A stretch of DNA of 64,000 nucleotides from Przewalskia tangutica (GCA_029844215.1 JAQGDG010000036.1:124001-188000); one strand, 5' to 3'; shown: positions 22,191-35,888, counted from the first letter of the stretch. Translations and numbers: made by a program. The notes: generated by a model from the letters alone, not told the origin.

Positions 22191-23418
22191 ATAGGCTCTA
22201 TCCTTATCGGGTTGCGTCGACACAACCTAGCCCAACACCTAACGTGTTATCAATATAACCTAACCTCTAGTCTCACGGAGGGTTAGAACTGTAGTCGTGG
22301 TCAACTTATCTCCCAATAACTAAAAGTCTTTCTCATTCCTGCGAAATATTCGGGTATCCTTAATCTCACTTATGGTTCTTGTTTCCCCTTTTTTTTTTTT
22401 TTTTTTTTTTTGCAACCATACTTGGTCACTAAACTTAGACTTAATTCCTTTGCTCGCCTCATGGCTAAGACTTACTGTCAATCACATTTTTGGGGGGGAG
22501 GTTTTCTTTATCTCACAAGTAATAACCCGTTTTCCTTTCCCGGTTGTAAAGCCTATAACTAGGTGTTACCACATTTTCTCGAAATGTTCTTACTTCCCAT
22601 TAATTACTAATGGTCTTTACACTAGTCCAGGTAAACATACCTCGCAACCTACATTTATATCTTTACGCTACTTCGACCAATTGCACGTCGTTCTTAATTA
22701 CCCCAACACAACACTTTTCCCACGGTTATCTACAATCAGAACCTATGGCATGACGATACCAGGACCTACCGTCTTATATCCTTCGTCTAACAACACGGGT
22801 ACACGCAACCCCAATAATACGCAAACCCCTTTTTCGGGAAGAGGACTTATCTCCTTTTCTTAAACTTTCCTCGAGTCACAACCCTAATCACAGGTCCTCT
22901 TGCGGTCCGAGAATTAGCTAATCATCACGCACCGCTTTAAGTTCGTAGATTTTCCAACCTACCAAAGATGCCTCGACTTTCCGGCAGATTCGTACTTATT
23001 TTTTATTCTTGCCTTGCACGTTTTCTCGAAATTATCCAAGGTCGTGGCCCCGACCGCCACACCAAACCAACTCCAAGTACCTCCAAGGCACTCAAAATAA
23101 CTTCCTCCAAATTCAATTATTACATACTTCCTGCGTCAATTTACCCCAAGTGAACAAGTCACACGGACTTAAAAGAAAACAATGTCAAAGAAGGAAGGAT
23201 AATTCACCGTTACCACCACATCTCTTCCTTTCCACTCGATAAACTGCCAGAACCGTACTAATCATCTCTCTTATGTAGTCCACGTTGGCATAACAAGAGG
23301 CCAACTAGCCCGAACTCATAATGACCTTAATGTCATATAATACTCTCTGGGTCCAACGACTTTATCGTTACCGTCGATTATTATCTAACCGCTCGGCTAC
23401 CACCCAACACTCACGTGT
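22191..23418. other. Element D interior, non-coding or unrecognised
   Basis: Between the RNase H remnant and the C insertion no gag, protease or RT motif is visible on either strand. A run of 23 T (22389-22411) and short C/T-rich tracts occur. The 163-codon plus-strand frame through the T run has no recognisable feature. The last five bases, CGTGT (23414-23418), are the left target duplication of C. Confidence 0.6.
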
Positions 23419-25242
23419 TGTCACGACCAACCCGGCCCGTGATCGTGCCTTACCCCGCACCCTAGTGATACAACATCGAGTAATCACGAACATAAGACGA
23501 TAACATGAAATAACAAGAAGTATGAAACAATAGTCTGAGAAAACTTGCCTTACGGCATATATATAAATCAATTTAAAACCGAACAGTTACATCCCATTAC
23601 AAATCTGCCCACAACAGTACTACAGACCTCTAAGAATGATACGACAACAATGGCGGGACAGGGCCCCGCCAAACCCCTGAATGCAAACACCTACTACGAC
23701 AGGACTATACCATCGATAAGCCTCAAGAAACGGAGCTTCCCAAACGCTGAATCGCGACTCGAGCTAGGATCAACGATCGTGTACCTCAACTCGCGCATGA
23801 ACGCAACCCCGAAGGAGGTCGGTATAACAGTACCAGTATGTGAAATCGAAAATACGTAAGTGAAATCATAATAGTCTATAAAGCGGAGACATGTATGATA
23901 ACCAAACTACGATTCACAATAAATAAGCGATCATGTCAAGTCGTGACTCACGCCTCAAGTCATCACTCAAATATAACAATGGGTCTCACGCCCACAACAT
24001 CAATCATGCCTGCATATACCTTCTTGGCGATCTATAATATAATCACACCAAGAAGTACATGAACACGAGTCCCACTGTGTCATCATAAAACCGTGACGGT
24101 AAGTACGAAGGCATAGCCGACTACTAAAACCCACCGCACAAACAAGGTCGAATCAGATTATCATGAGATTTGTCTAGACCGTCACATGATCAAAGCCGCC
24201 ACTCGCCTGATGATCTAATGTCGCGTCTAGCACCGAACTTCCCATAGCTCGCACGGGCCACTCCGATAGCCCGCGTGAGGTATTCCCGCGTCGAGGGTAG
24301 CTACTCCCGGCAGCGCCTGACTCGCCGTCCGCACGCCATAAAGACCGCGTGACCACGCGGCGGAAACTAACTCGAACTCGTAGCTCGTATAGGCCATACG
24401 CTGCACTGCATAAGGTATTCTCGAATCATAGGTCACTAGACCGCTGAGTCTACCCCGCGTGGAGGCGACAACCTCGGAAACAAGTCAAGGTGAGTGGTAT
24501 AATACCAACATAACGGCTGATCGTTAAACAACTTTAAGCGCAATCGAGGAAAACCCCTTTACACAAAACATCACAAGATACTAACACACGTAGCATCCTA
24601 GCATGTTTACTTATCAAATCAACAAGAAAGTATTACAAGGCTATCACAAACCAACACAATCAAGTTATACACACAAGGTACATTCTAATATATGATTAAC
24701 CAGGTCGGGTATCTATTCCCAAAGTACTTCATACATTATCTTTTAAAAGATACGTTACGTTTACAAAGTCACACAATACGTAGTATATGAAAATAGAGTG
24801 ATTATCTTTTGAAGTAAATCAAAACACTTCTCTTCAGAAATCAAGTAACAACATTCTTTTCCAAATGTTTCAGGTTTGCCTAATTTCAATTACTCAAGTT
24901 TCTCATTTTCGAAAGGTTTCGTAGTTCATAATTTTAATCACTTAATGATATAATTCTCCTTTAAAAGCAATTTGAGAAACATATGTCTGATACGTGAGTA
25001 GGTTATTCTTGTTTATAACAATCTTATTTAAGCAGCCATGATCTAGGAAATGTAACATCATTTTGTCTCATCTTAGTTTCTATGCAGATGGAAGTTTCTA
25101 CTGGTTTTACTAATACATTATTAGACAAAACATTTCCCTTTATTAGCGCTGCTGTGGTTTGTTCGATACTTATTCTGATTTCCGAAATCAGTAAAACATT
25201 ATTGCTTTTAAAATCAAGTACTCATTACTCGCGAATGAGGTT
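23419..25242 (-). mobile_element. Element C 3' LTR, proximal part
   Basis: Runs from TGTCACGACC to the B insertion. It aligns collinearly with the first 1.8 kb of the intact partner LTR from 48614, including CGCGTGAGGTATTC (24274) and the CAATTTGAGAAACATATG block. Its last five bases, AGGTT (25238-25242), are the left target duplication of B. Confidence 0.92.
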
Positions 25243-26964
25243 TGTCACGACCCGTTCCGGGGCCCGTGACTGGTGCCTTACCGGGGCACCCAAGTAGTCA
25301 TACATCAGAGTAACCAGCGGAATATAAAACAAGACAGGAAACAGTTTATAAAATAAGACACGCTTTATCTCGATGAAAAGCTTGCCTTTCGCATAATATA
25401 AATAACTCAAGTTTTGCGATTACATCCCAACTGCATAATAGTACTCTGCACCTCTAGGAAGTAAACAACTATGGCGGACAGGTTCCGCCATACCCCGATC
25501 AGATAAAACTATCTACAATACAGGAGATCATACCCAAAGTAGAGCCTCCGAGAAGATGGAGCTCGACACCAACGCAAAGATCCTAAGGATGTGGATCTAG
25601 CACCTTCTTGCCTTTACCTGCGGCATGAACGCAGCCCCCCGAAGGAGGTCAGTACAACAGGTACCAAGTATGTGAAACTATAAAGAACTGAAATGAAATC
25701 AAAGTATTTAAAACCTTCTCACAAATACAATCGGTTCAATTGCACATAGTGCCACATCACAAACAACAACGGACATAGAAAGACTGTAACAGGTCTATTC
25801 TAGGCCGCGAATGATCGAAGCAAGGCCAATCGCCCATAGTATCATTCCTGCGTGCCTAGTCCTGGACTTTCGCATCCCGCATAGGTCACACGTGACCCGC
25901 ATGAGGTAGCCCTCGCGTCGGGCAGCCAACCCCGATCCGCCTAGGCTCCCGCACTCGCATAGTCTCAAAAGACCGCGTAGTCTCGGCGGACCGCATAGGG
26001 AATCCCCGCGTCGGGCTAGGCGCCGAATGATCAATCACGAGCATACCGCTGCTCCGCATAGTCTTACAGACCGCGTAGCCGTATAGACCAGAGTCGGCAA
26101 GCCTCGGTATAATAGTCGCGGGTAGGTGATACAAGAATAAGACAACGGACTTACCGGTTAGCAACGTAAGCACAGCAAGAATGACCCCCTTACACAGCAT
26201 TACAAGACACTAACACAGGTAGCATCATGATATGTCTACTTATCAAACAATCTTACTACACTTAACAGAGATCAATACAAGGCTTTTATAAACAAACAAG
26301 TAAACAGTTCCTTTTTATCATTCTTAAGTTGTTATACCTAACTTCCCATAAAGCTAGCATAACTCTTAAGCCTTTGTTTTAAAAACCAATTATTTATCTT
26401 CTGTTAAAAATGATTCAGTATTCTTTTGAAATGTTTTCAGTTCTTTGTTATTCAGGCTTAAGCCGTGAGGCATTGCCGTAAGTATTATTCAGGCTTAAGC
26501 GTGGCATTGCCATAAGTATTATTCGATTAACACATGTACGTCACCGTACTATATATTGTAAAATATCATGCTTTAGGAAGAATCACATACCTTCTCAAAA
26601 AAACCACCGCCAAGTCAATATGTCAAGGCAGAGAGTCACCTATAATAGTCACATATATCTATCAAAGACTACTCGAGGTCATTCTAAACAGAGGGTTCAC
26701 AATTACGGAAAGTCGGGCGACAACCCTACCCATGAGCTATATAAGTTCATCAGTGAAAACAATTCTATGTGAGTCAAGTGTGATTATTCTTCTTTAAAAC
26801 CTTCTACTGTGGTAATAGTTCAATTCTTTTACGTGATATTCTTCTAAGTATTTATACTTATCCTTATACTACAACAAGAAGTATTCTCTAATTCAAAAGA
26901 GGTTAGGATTATTACCTCGGTAAGCCCAATAATATCCTAGATAAAGTCGCGCTGAGCAAGGTTT
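25243..26964 (-). mobile_element. Element B 3' LTR, proximal part
   Basis: Collinear with 42098-43798 of the intact partner LTR, including the GACCGCRTAG-rich CpG-dense stretch (25860-26110) and the repeated GCTTAAGC-GGCATTGCC-TAAGTATTATTC near 26455-26525. It is cut at 26964 by element A within AAGGTTTAGCTCC, which is intact at 43791-43803. Confidence 0.92.
25860..26110. repeat. CpG-dense GACCGCRTAG degenerate array in the B LTR
   Basis: Short imperfect repeats of the type CGCATAG / GACCGCGTAG / CGCATGAGGTA, in contrast to the AT-rich remainder. The partner LTR has the same array at 42690-42960. Related blocks with CGCATGAGGTATTC occur at the same place in the A, C, D and F LTRs. Function unknown. 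Confidence 0.7.
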
Positions 26965-29900
26965 TGTCACGACCGAACTCGCCCGTGATCGTGCCTACCC
27001 GGCACCCTAGTGACACAACATCGAGTAATCAAGGAACATAAAACCACAACATGAGATAACGAAATATATAAACAATAATCAGGAAAACTTGCCTTCGGCA
27101 TATATATAACCATCAACTCTTTTACAAATGAACGGCAATCCTTTTTACCAACCCCGCCACAACAAAGATTTACTGCACTTCTAAGAATGATACGACCACA
27201 ATGGCGGACGTGGCCCCGCCAAACCCACGAATGTAAACACTTACTACGGCAGGACTATACCACCGATAAGCCTCCGAGAAACGGAGCTTCCCAACGCCGA
27301 ATCGTGACTCGAGAGCTAGGATCAACGATCGATGTACCTCAACTGCGGCATGAACGCAGCCGGGCGAGGTCGATAACAAAAATTTAGTATGTGAAACTAA
27401 AAATAAATATCGTAAATGAAATCATAGTAGTCTATACAAAGCGGGAGACATGTATGATAACCAAACTACGATTCACCATAAATAGCGATCATGTCAAGTC
27501 GTGACTCACGCCTCAAGTCATCACTTAATTTAACAATGGGTCTCACGCCCACAACATCAATCGTGCGTGGAATACCTTCCTCACCGCCAGCTTTATGATA
27601 TACAAGCACCAAGGAATACACATGAACACCGTGTCCCACTGTGTCCTAATAAAACTATGCAGGTAAGTGCGAAGGCATAGCCGACTACTAACACCTACGC
27701 ATCAACAAGGTCATAAAGCGTATCATAAGATCTGCATCTGCGTCACATGATCAAAGCCGCCACTTGCCCGCAGCACCTAATGCGCGCGTCTAGTCCGGAA
27801 CTTCCCGCGACTCGCGTAGGCCAATCTCATCGCCCGCATGAGGTATTCCCGCATCGAGGGTAGCTACTCCCATCGCCCCGACTTCGCATCGCGTGGCCAC
27901 ATGGACGCATGCCCATAAAGGACGACACTAACACGGAACTCTCGTAGCTCGCGATAGGCCGGGACTGCGTGAGGTATTCTCGAATCATAGGTCCATCGAC
28001 CTTTGAAGTCTACCCGCGTCGGAGGACAATTAACCCCGGAATCATCTCAAGAGATGAATGCCACCATACTATCATAACGATCGATAGTTAATAAGCACAA
28101 TCGAATCCCTTTACACAAACATCACAAGATACTAACACACGTAGCATCCTAACACGTTTACTTATCAAAGCAACAAGAAAGTATTACAAGGTTATCACAA
28201 ACCAATACAATCAAGTTATTCACACAAGGTACTTTCTACTAACAAGTTCGGGTATCTATCCCCAAAGTACTTCACACATTAAAATCTAAAAAAAAAGATC
28301 TGTTTCTTTCACATAAGTCACACAATACCCGTAGTATAAAATAGAGTGACTGTCCTTTTAAGAAACCCAAAACTCTTACCTTTGTAAAATCAAGTAACAA
28401 CATTATTTTCCAAACGTCCAAGTTTGCCTAATTTCAAATGTTCACGTTTCTTATTTTAGAAAGGTTCCGTAGTTCATAGTCTTATTCATTTAAGAATATA
28501 ATTCTCTTTTAAATAATCTGAGAAGCATAAGCCTTATGTGTGAGTAGGATATTCTTGTTTATAACAATCTTATTACAGCAGCCATGATCTAGGAAATATC
28601 ATTTTGTCTCATCTTAGCTTCTATGCAGATGGAAGTTTCTACTGGTTTTCATAATACTTAATTATTCAAAACATTTCCTTTTATTAACGCTGCAGTGGTT
28701 TGTCGATACACATTCTGATTTCCGAAATCAGTAAAGCATTCTTAAGCCGTTATACCTAACTTCCCATAAAGCTAGTATAACTCTTTAAGTTTTCAAACAC
28801 CAAGTATTACTTCTCCTTTGAAAATGATTCAAAAATCTTTTGAAAATACTTCAAGTTCTTTCTTATCATATAACAAGCCAGTTATAGTTCAAATCAGTTA
28901 CCTTTTAAAAACCACATGTATTTTCTTACTAACATAAAGCTGTTATAACCAACTTCCCGTAAAGCCGTTATAACACTTTATGTTTTAAACCACTCAAACA
29001 CATTTAGCACATGTACGTCTACCGTACTACATAGTTTACACATATCATGCTAGAGAGATAGGAAGAGGTTCACATACCTCGCGACGAGTATCGACTCATA
29101 GCAAAACGCTCCAAGTACTTCCAAACGTCGGCTACCCCTTAAGCCACGTAGATCACGCCACACGTAGTACATCCACCTATAAGGCCACAAGGCGCTTATT
29201 AACATTTAGGTCTCAACGTAGAACTTCTACGTAAAATTCGCAGACTTCCCCGCAACAACGTAAATCTCCTCCTCTATCGAGGCCGGCTACCAAGCCAACC
29301 AGGGGTTATACATCTAACTCCTAACGGTACAATTTACCCACGGTACTACTACACAAGTCTACTATGTAATTACAATTCAGTTGATTCTTCAGCTTAAGTC
29401 AAAAGACATTGCCGCAAAGATTAAGCTTAGTTCTATATATAGTATACTTCAACTATATAATCTAACAACATGTAATTTCCAATTACAATAGAGGGACAAG
29501 ATATTTACCTCGATAAGCCCATAATTATCCAAGTATAAAGTCGATCCTGGGCAATCGTTTAGCTCCAACTCCGAGCGCTCCAACCCGCTCTAAACCACCC
29601 TTAGAAGTTCTAACCAACTTCTACACAATACTCCAACGGACTATGGAGATTTTCCTAGGTTTACGGTTTGTGGATCGACGGAAGTATAATAGTATAAGTG
29701 GGCTTTTTGTAAAGTTATAACCTTAGAATACAACAAGGTATAAGGCTAAGTTATTTTGGGCATTATAACAATACTTGGAGAGTATTTCTATACCACAAAG
29801 GGGGTTATTATACGAAAGCAACTAGGCTTGGGGGGGGGGTACCCCACGGCTAGCACCTCCAAGGAGGGGGGGGTGTCTACCCCTCGGCCTACCCCACTGT

Positions 29901-30701
29901 GGGGACTCTCGACGAGGGGAGGAGGGGCTCTCGCCAAGACACCACACTAAGGGGGAAGGAAGAAGCTTTCAAGACTTAGGCAATTTGTGAATGAATTAGT
30001 CTTCAAAGGGAGGGGTATTTATAGGTCAAGTGAAAGCCAACCAATGGCCAAGATTACACCAAGTGTTAGGCAAGTGTAGGGCCAAGATTCACCCATGTGT
30101 ACCTAGCCAACTTGCACACAAAATATCTACCAAAAATATCTCCCACTTGCCTTCCCAAAATCGTCCATGCCGCCCACTTTGCCCACCAATGAGAGGGTGC
30201 AGTGCCGCCTCTCGTTGGTCCAAAATGTTCGCCTCTCGGAAAAATCCGCAAAAATACTAAATGACATAGCCGAAATTCCCTACGAAAGTCGTGGAAAGCG
30301 CTTTAAAAACGACTCTAACCGGGTGTTGTGCACAAACATATTTCGGCCCAAAGGTGCCACATGGGGGTGACACGTGTCGCCCCCCGATTCGTCCAAAATA
30401 TTTCGTCTTCCGAAAATATCCAAAACGGCCAAAATCTCAAAATCAAAGCGGGCCCACAAAATCAGAATTTCTCCCGTGGGCCCCACGTGACCATTTTCGA
30501 AAATAAAATTCCATAATTCTCTAATATTCCAGAAGTCCGAATACCAAATCGGGAATCCAATTCCTATAAACGAACCTTTTTCCTTCACAAAACCGGAAAC
30601 TTTTCCGTGGAAAAAATCGCCTCTTTCTTCCTTTCCAATCTTTCGTCGTATTCTCGCTCAAACGCCCTCGCATACATACCACCGGAACTACGGGTATAAC
30701 A
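26965..30701 (-). mobile_element. Element A 3' LTR
   Basis: From TGTCACGACCGAAC to CGGGTATAACA. Contains the CGCATGAGGTATTC block (27835), a G run near 29831-29840, a TATA box at 30012-30025 and the G-box GACACGTGTC at 30369-30378. Confidence 0.93.
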
Positions 30702-30732
30702 TTCTTCCTTAGAAACATTCGTCGAATGTTCC
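30702..30732 (-). promoter_or_regulatory. Element A polypurine tract and palindrome
   Basis: The element strand reads AAGGAAGAA next to the 3' LTR start. The adjacent inverted repeat AACATTCGTCGAATGTT (30714-30730) has a loop reduced to one or two bases compared with D. Confidence 0.8.
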
Positions 30733-30979
30733 TTCTAAGTCTCAAACGAACACGTGATGATAGTCTTCACTACTATACTTACGAAACAATCCCGCCACAC
30801 CGCCATGGAAACACTGCGCAAAACTTACATCTAAGTCCACGAGAAACACCTCTACACCACCACAAATACCTCTTCCGGGTCAAAATATACTTCCTTAGTC
30901 ATCGATACCACTTTTGTCACTGTCGCGAGCCTTGCTCCGACGACCCGACAAATGGTACCGGCCGCCATGATCCCGAGGA

Positions 30980-31480
30980 TCTCAGACACTCGAACTCTTA
31001 CCACATTCGACACGCTTGCTTTCCAAAACTCGGGTTACTATCTCTAACGTGGTCATCATTAAGCGGGAACACTGCGGATGGATCTCCGATACTTTCCGAT
31101 CATAACAATACGAAGACCGGACGCCCTTCCTCCTAAGTCGGACGGCAAATGCTAACATATAGGCAACTGGCCTATTCTTCACATGAACTTACAAAGGCCC
31201 AGTAACTCGGGCTAAGTTCATTCGCTTTCCAAAACTCGTCACACCGTCCGGGTGGTACTTTCAAGAAGACCGATCGGCTCAACTCTAAGCGTCGCCGATT
31301 ATCCGCACATTCCTCCGAGCCGCGAACTTCTTCTAGACAAGCTTCACTATCCACGTCCGGAACAAGCTCAACCAACTATCTCAACCACGCCAACATCGAA
31401 CCAATCGGCCAAGAACTTGCATTTCGCCCTACAAGGCGTCGCAAGGCGACATCCGAACACTGAAATGGTAGCTTAAACAC
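30980..31480 (-). pseudogene. Element A integrase C-terminal remnant
   Basis: Minus-strand translation gives WPIGSMLAWLR (the SPIGWFDVGEV position), VELVPDVDSEACLEEVRGSEE, then ADNRRRLEL and VFLKVPPG-CDEFWKANELSPSY (31190-31300), and VAYMLAFAV near 31160. This corresponds to the stretch after the integrase core, the GPY/F-like module (VFLKVSP, LSPRYIGPY, VAYELALP) seen in element B at 37700-37930. The catalytic core and chromodomain are missing. The same remnant occurs in C (46490-47010) and F (61650-62110). Confidence 0.7.
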
Positions 31481-32183
31481 TTCAACCGAGACAACGATCT
31501 CACACTACCCGCGAAATCAAAACATCGCCCGGAGGCGAATGCGATCTGAGACTCACCGAGTTCCTAGCCCCGCTGGTACAAACTCCCGGAAAGAGAAACA
31601 GCCGCACTGGCTCCATCGTCGTCATAAGGTGAAGGTAGGCACCCTGCAACCTCACAACCTTTTCGATAACATCAACACCGCCGAGAACGACTTCGGCCAA
31701 GAACACGATAGGTCGCCCCATCGCCCGACCACTGGTCGAACGCATCCACGAACTTGCATCGCTAACTAAACATGGGCCTAACACCCTCGTGACCCTACCA
31801 CAAGGCGGGACCACCACAACTGACCCACCACCATACCGCCGGGTTGACCCGCAACATGGCCTCAACCCGACCGGCATTACGCGAAACACTAGCTCCCAAG
31901 GAATAATTTCACAAATCATATTACGAAAACCTAGCGGTCTTCCTAGCTCGACTACCTTCTTTCAAATCACGCTACTCGGGACTTATCCCACGAACATAGC
32001 TCACGTGCACTATGCACTCCTATAAGGGTCAAACATAACACTACACCTTTCTCGAGATGGCCTTACCTCTAAGGTCTTTACGTATAACACTCTAAGGCTC
32101 ACACCTTCTCTATCCCCAAAATCTTACTGTTAACCCACCGTGATTCTAATCACAACTAACACATCGCTATCGTAACATAGCAC
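31481..32183 (-). other. Element A shared module of unknown function
   Basis: Between the integrase tail and gag lies about 0.7 kb with no pol motif. It is shared with C (about 47030-47860), F (about 60770-61640), E (17420-17592 and 56208-56640) and D (about 52040-52330). Anchor words are GGGCCTAACACCCTCGTGACCC (31770-31795, broken here as GGGCCTAACACC and CTCGTGACCC) and GGTTGACCCGCAAC (31842-31855). A 139-codon minus-strand frame (31500-31919) has no recognisable domain and is not clearly preserved in the other copies. Confidence 0.55.
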
Positions 32184-32700
32184 TTAAGGTATACTCACCT
32201 TGAAAGTTACCAAAGGACGCTGCTGCCTCGGCCTCTTCTGTTGTCCTTCGTTAACCCGTCGATCTCTACGTTTCTCGGCCTGCTGCGCATAAGCCCGTAC
32301 ACAGGCCATGCTCAAGCCTAACTGAAGGATTACTCTTGCACAACCTTCTCTTAGGTAGTCATCAAGACTCGCGATACATCGGTATACTCTCTGGTAGCCA
32401 AATCCATAGCTAGTAACAAGGTTGTCTCTTGGCAATCTATATTCTCTGCTCCCGGGCCGTGAACCGGGCGTTCAAATATTATGGTCATCAGAGGCACCGC
32501 CGCCGTGCTAAACTCTGCGGGGCTAGTGACGTCGCAAAACTTCCCGAATGAAGCACTACCCTAGGTAATGATTGGGCCTGTGCCCTCGCCACCCTCTGAA
32601 CTCTACTCGCAGCTCTCTCGGCTGCCTTGCCCTCCTGGGCCCGGGTTGCCCTACGCGGAGGCATAACGATAAGGGAAAGAATTTCGTCAGAGGGTCCAAC
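32184..32700 (-). pseudogene. Element A gag remnant
   Basis: The minus frame at 32184-32435 reads RVYRCIASLDDYLREGCARVILQ followed by the RAYAQQAEKRRDRR basic segment (given in parts: VYRCIASLDDYL and AQQAEKRRDRR). This is the conserved mid-gag region of Tekay-like chromoviruses that precedes the zinc knuckle, with degraded N-terminal gag up to about 32700. Gag would form the particle shell. No zinc knuckle follows; the frame runs into the unknown module. Confidence 0.75.
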
Positions 32701-32852
32701 TTACAACACAGCTCTAAGGCACGATCTCAGAGTGAGAAGAATAGAAACCAATCCTAAATATCCTATAGCCTCCTGATTATTGGTGTGGTGCACAACACAC
32801 CGATAATCAAGACTTCATCGATACGATGCGTAGACACTTTCCGAGGATTAAG

Positions 32853-32868
32853 CGCTCGATACCACTTT
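32853..32868 (-). promoter_or_regulatory. Element A primer binding site
   Basis: On the element strand, AAAG follows the LTR end GTCGTGACA and then TGGTATCGAGCG, close to the plant initiator-methionine tRNA 3' complement (TGGTATCAGAGC) with one base missing. The same site occurs in B (42082-42093), D (53118-53129), C (48599-48609) and F (59979-59991). Confidence 0.8.
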
Positions 32869-35800
32869 TGTCACGACCGAACCGGGCGTGGATCGTGCCT
32901 TACCGGGCACCCTAGTGACACAACATCGAGTAATCACGAACATAAAACCACACATGAGATAACGAAATATATAAAACAATAATCAGTGAAACTTGCCTTT
33001 CGCATATATATAACCATCAACTCTTTTACAAATGAATGCAATCCTTTTTACCAACCCCGCCACAACAAGATTACTCACTTCTAAGAATGATACGACCACA
33101 ATGGGCGGACAGGCCGCCAAACCCCCGAATGTAAACACTTACTACGACGGACTATACCACTGATAAGCCTCCGAGAAACGGAGCTTCCCAAACGCCGAAT
33201 CGTGACCGAGAGCTAGGATCAACGATCGATGTACCTCAACTCTGCGGCATGAGCGCACTTCGGGCGAGGTCGCATAACAGTACCGAGTATGTGAAACTAA
33301 AAATAAATCGTAAATGAAATCATAGTAGTCTATACAAAGCAGAGACATGTATGATAACCAAACTACGATTCACCATAAATAAGCGATATGTCAAGTCGTG
33401 ACTCACGCCCTCAAGTCATCACTTAATTTAACAATGGGTCTCACGCCCACAACATCAATCGTGCCCGTGGAATACCTTCCTCACTGCCGGCAGTTTATGA
33501 TATACAAGCACCAAGGAATACACATGAACACCAGGTCCCACCTGTGTCCTAATAAAACTGCATGGGGTAAATGCGAAGGCATAGCCGACTACTAACACCC
33601 ACAGTACCAACAAGGTCATAAACTGTATCATAAGATCTGTCTAGACCGTCACATGATCAAAGCTGGCCACTTGCCCGCAGTACCTAATGTGCGCGTCTAG
33701 TCCTGGAACTTCCCGCAGCTCCGCATAGGCCAATCTCATCGGCCCGCATGAGGTATTCCCCGCATCGAGGGTAGCTACTCCCAAGATCGCCCCGACTTCG
33801 CATCCGCACGCCACGTGGACCGCATGCCCATAAAGGACGACACTAACCTCGAACTCGTAGCTCGCATAGCCCGGGACTGCGTGAGGTATTCTCGAATCAT
33901 AGGTCCATCGACCGCTGAGTCTACCCCGCGTCGGAGGACAATTAACCCCGGAATCATCTCGAGATGAATGCCACCATACTATCAGAACGACTGATAGTTA
34001 AGAAGCACAATCAAGGGAAACCCCTTTACACAAACATCACAAGATACTAACACACGTAGCATCCTAACACGTTTACTTATCAAAGCAACAAGAAAGTATT
34101 ACAAGGTTATCACAAACCAATACAATCAAGTTATTCACACAAGGTACTTTCTACTAACAAGTTCGTATCTATCCCCAAAGTACTTCACACATTAAAATCT
34201 AAAAAAAGATCTGCTTTTTCACATAAGTCACACAATACGTAGTATAAAATAGAGTGATGCCCTTTTAAGAAACCCAAAACTCTTACCTTTGTAAAATCAA
34301 GTAACAACATTATTTTCCAAACGTCCAAGTTTGCCTAATTTCAAATGTTCACGTTTCTTATTTTAGAAAGGTTCCGTAGTTCATAGTCTTATTCATTTAA
34401 GAATATAATTCTCTTTTAAATAATCTGAGAAGCATAAGCCTTATGTGTGAGTAGGATATTCTTGTTTATAACAATCTTATTACAGCAGCCATGATCTAGG
34501 AAATATCATTTTGTCTCATCTTAGCTTCTATGCAGATGGAAGTTTCTACTGGTTTTCATAATACTTAATTATTCAAAACATTTCCTTTTATTAACGCTGC
34601 AGTGGTTTGTCGATACACATTCTGATTTCCGAAATCAGTAAAGCATTCTTAAGCCGTTATACCTAACTTCCCATAAAGCTAGTATAACTCTTTAAGTTTT
34701 CAAACACCAAGTATTACTTCTCCTTTGAAAATGATTCAAAAATCTTTGAAAATACTTCAAGTTCTTTCTTATCATATAACAAGCCGCTTATAGTTCAAAT
34801 CGCTTACCTTTTAAAACCACATGTATTTTTCTTACTAACATAAAGTCGTTATAACCAACTTCCCGTAGTCGTTATAACACTTTATGTTTTAAACCACTCA
34901 AACACATTTAGCACACGACGCCTACCGTACTACATAGTTTACACATATCATGCTAGAGAGATAGGAAGAGGTTCACATACCGCGACGAGTATCGACTACA
35001 GCAAAACGCTCAAGTACTTCCAAACGTGGCTACCCCTTAAGCCACGTAGATCACGCCACACGTAGTACATCCACCTATAAGGCCACAAGGCGCTATTAAC
35101 ATTTAGGTCTCAACGTAGAACTTCTACGTAAAATTCGCAAAGACTTCCCCGCAACAACGTAAATCTCCTCCTCTATCGAGGCGCTACCAAGCCAACCGGG
35201 GGTTATATACATCTAACCCTAACGGGTACAATTCTACTCCACTACTACACAAGTCTATCAGAATACATCCTATGTAATTACTGATTCGATTCTTGAGCTT
35301 AAGTCAAAAGACATTGCCGCAAAGATAAGCTTAGTTCTATATATAGTATACTTCAACTATATAATCTAACAACATGTAATTTCCAATTACAATAGAGGAC
35401 AAGATATTTACCTCGATAAGCCCATAATTATCCAAGTATAAAGTCGATCCCGGCAATCGCTTAGCTCCAACTCCGAGCGCCCAACCCGCTCTAAACCACC
35501 CTTGAAGTTCTAACCAACTTCTACACAATACTCCAACTGACTATGGAGATTTTCCTGTGGTTTCGTAGGACCGACGGGAAGTATAATAGTATAACTGGCT
35601 TTTTGTAAAGGTATAACCTTAGAATACAACAAGGTATAAGGCTAAGGTAATTTGGGCATTATAACAATACTGGAGAGTATTTCTATACCACAAAGGGGGT
35701 ATTATACGAAGGCAACTAGCAGTGGTACCCCACGGCTAGCACCTCAAAGGAGGGGTGTCTACCCTCGGCCTACCCCACTGTGGGGACTCTCGCCAAGGGG

Positions 35801-35888
35801 AGGGAGGGCTCTCGCCAAGACACCACACTGGGGAAGGAAGAAGCTTTCAAGACTTAGGCAATTTGTGAATGAATTAGTCTTCCAAGGA

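Noticed and set aside
22372..22863. 163-codon plus-strand frame in element D
   Set aside because: It begins in a 23-base T run, lies antisense to the element and shows no domain.
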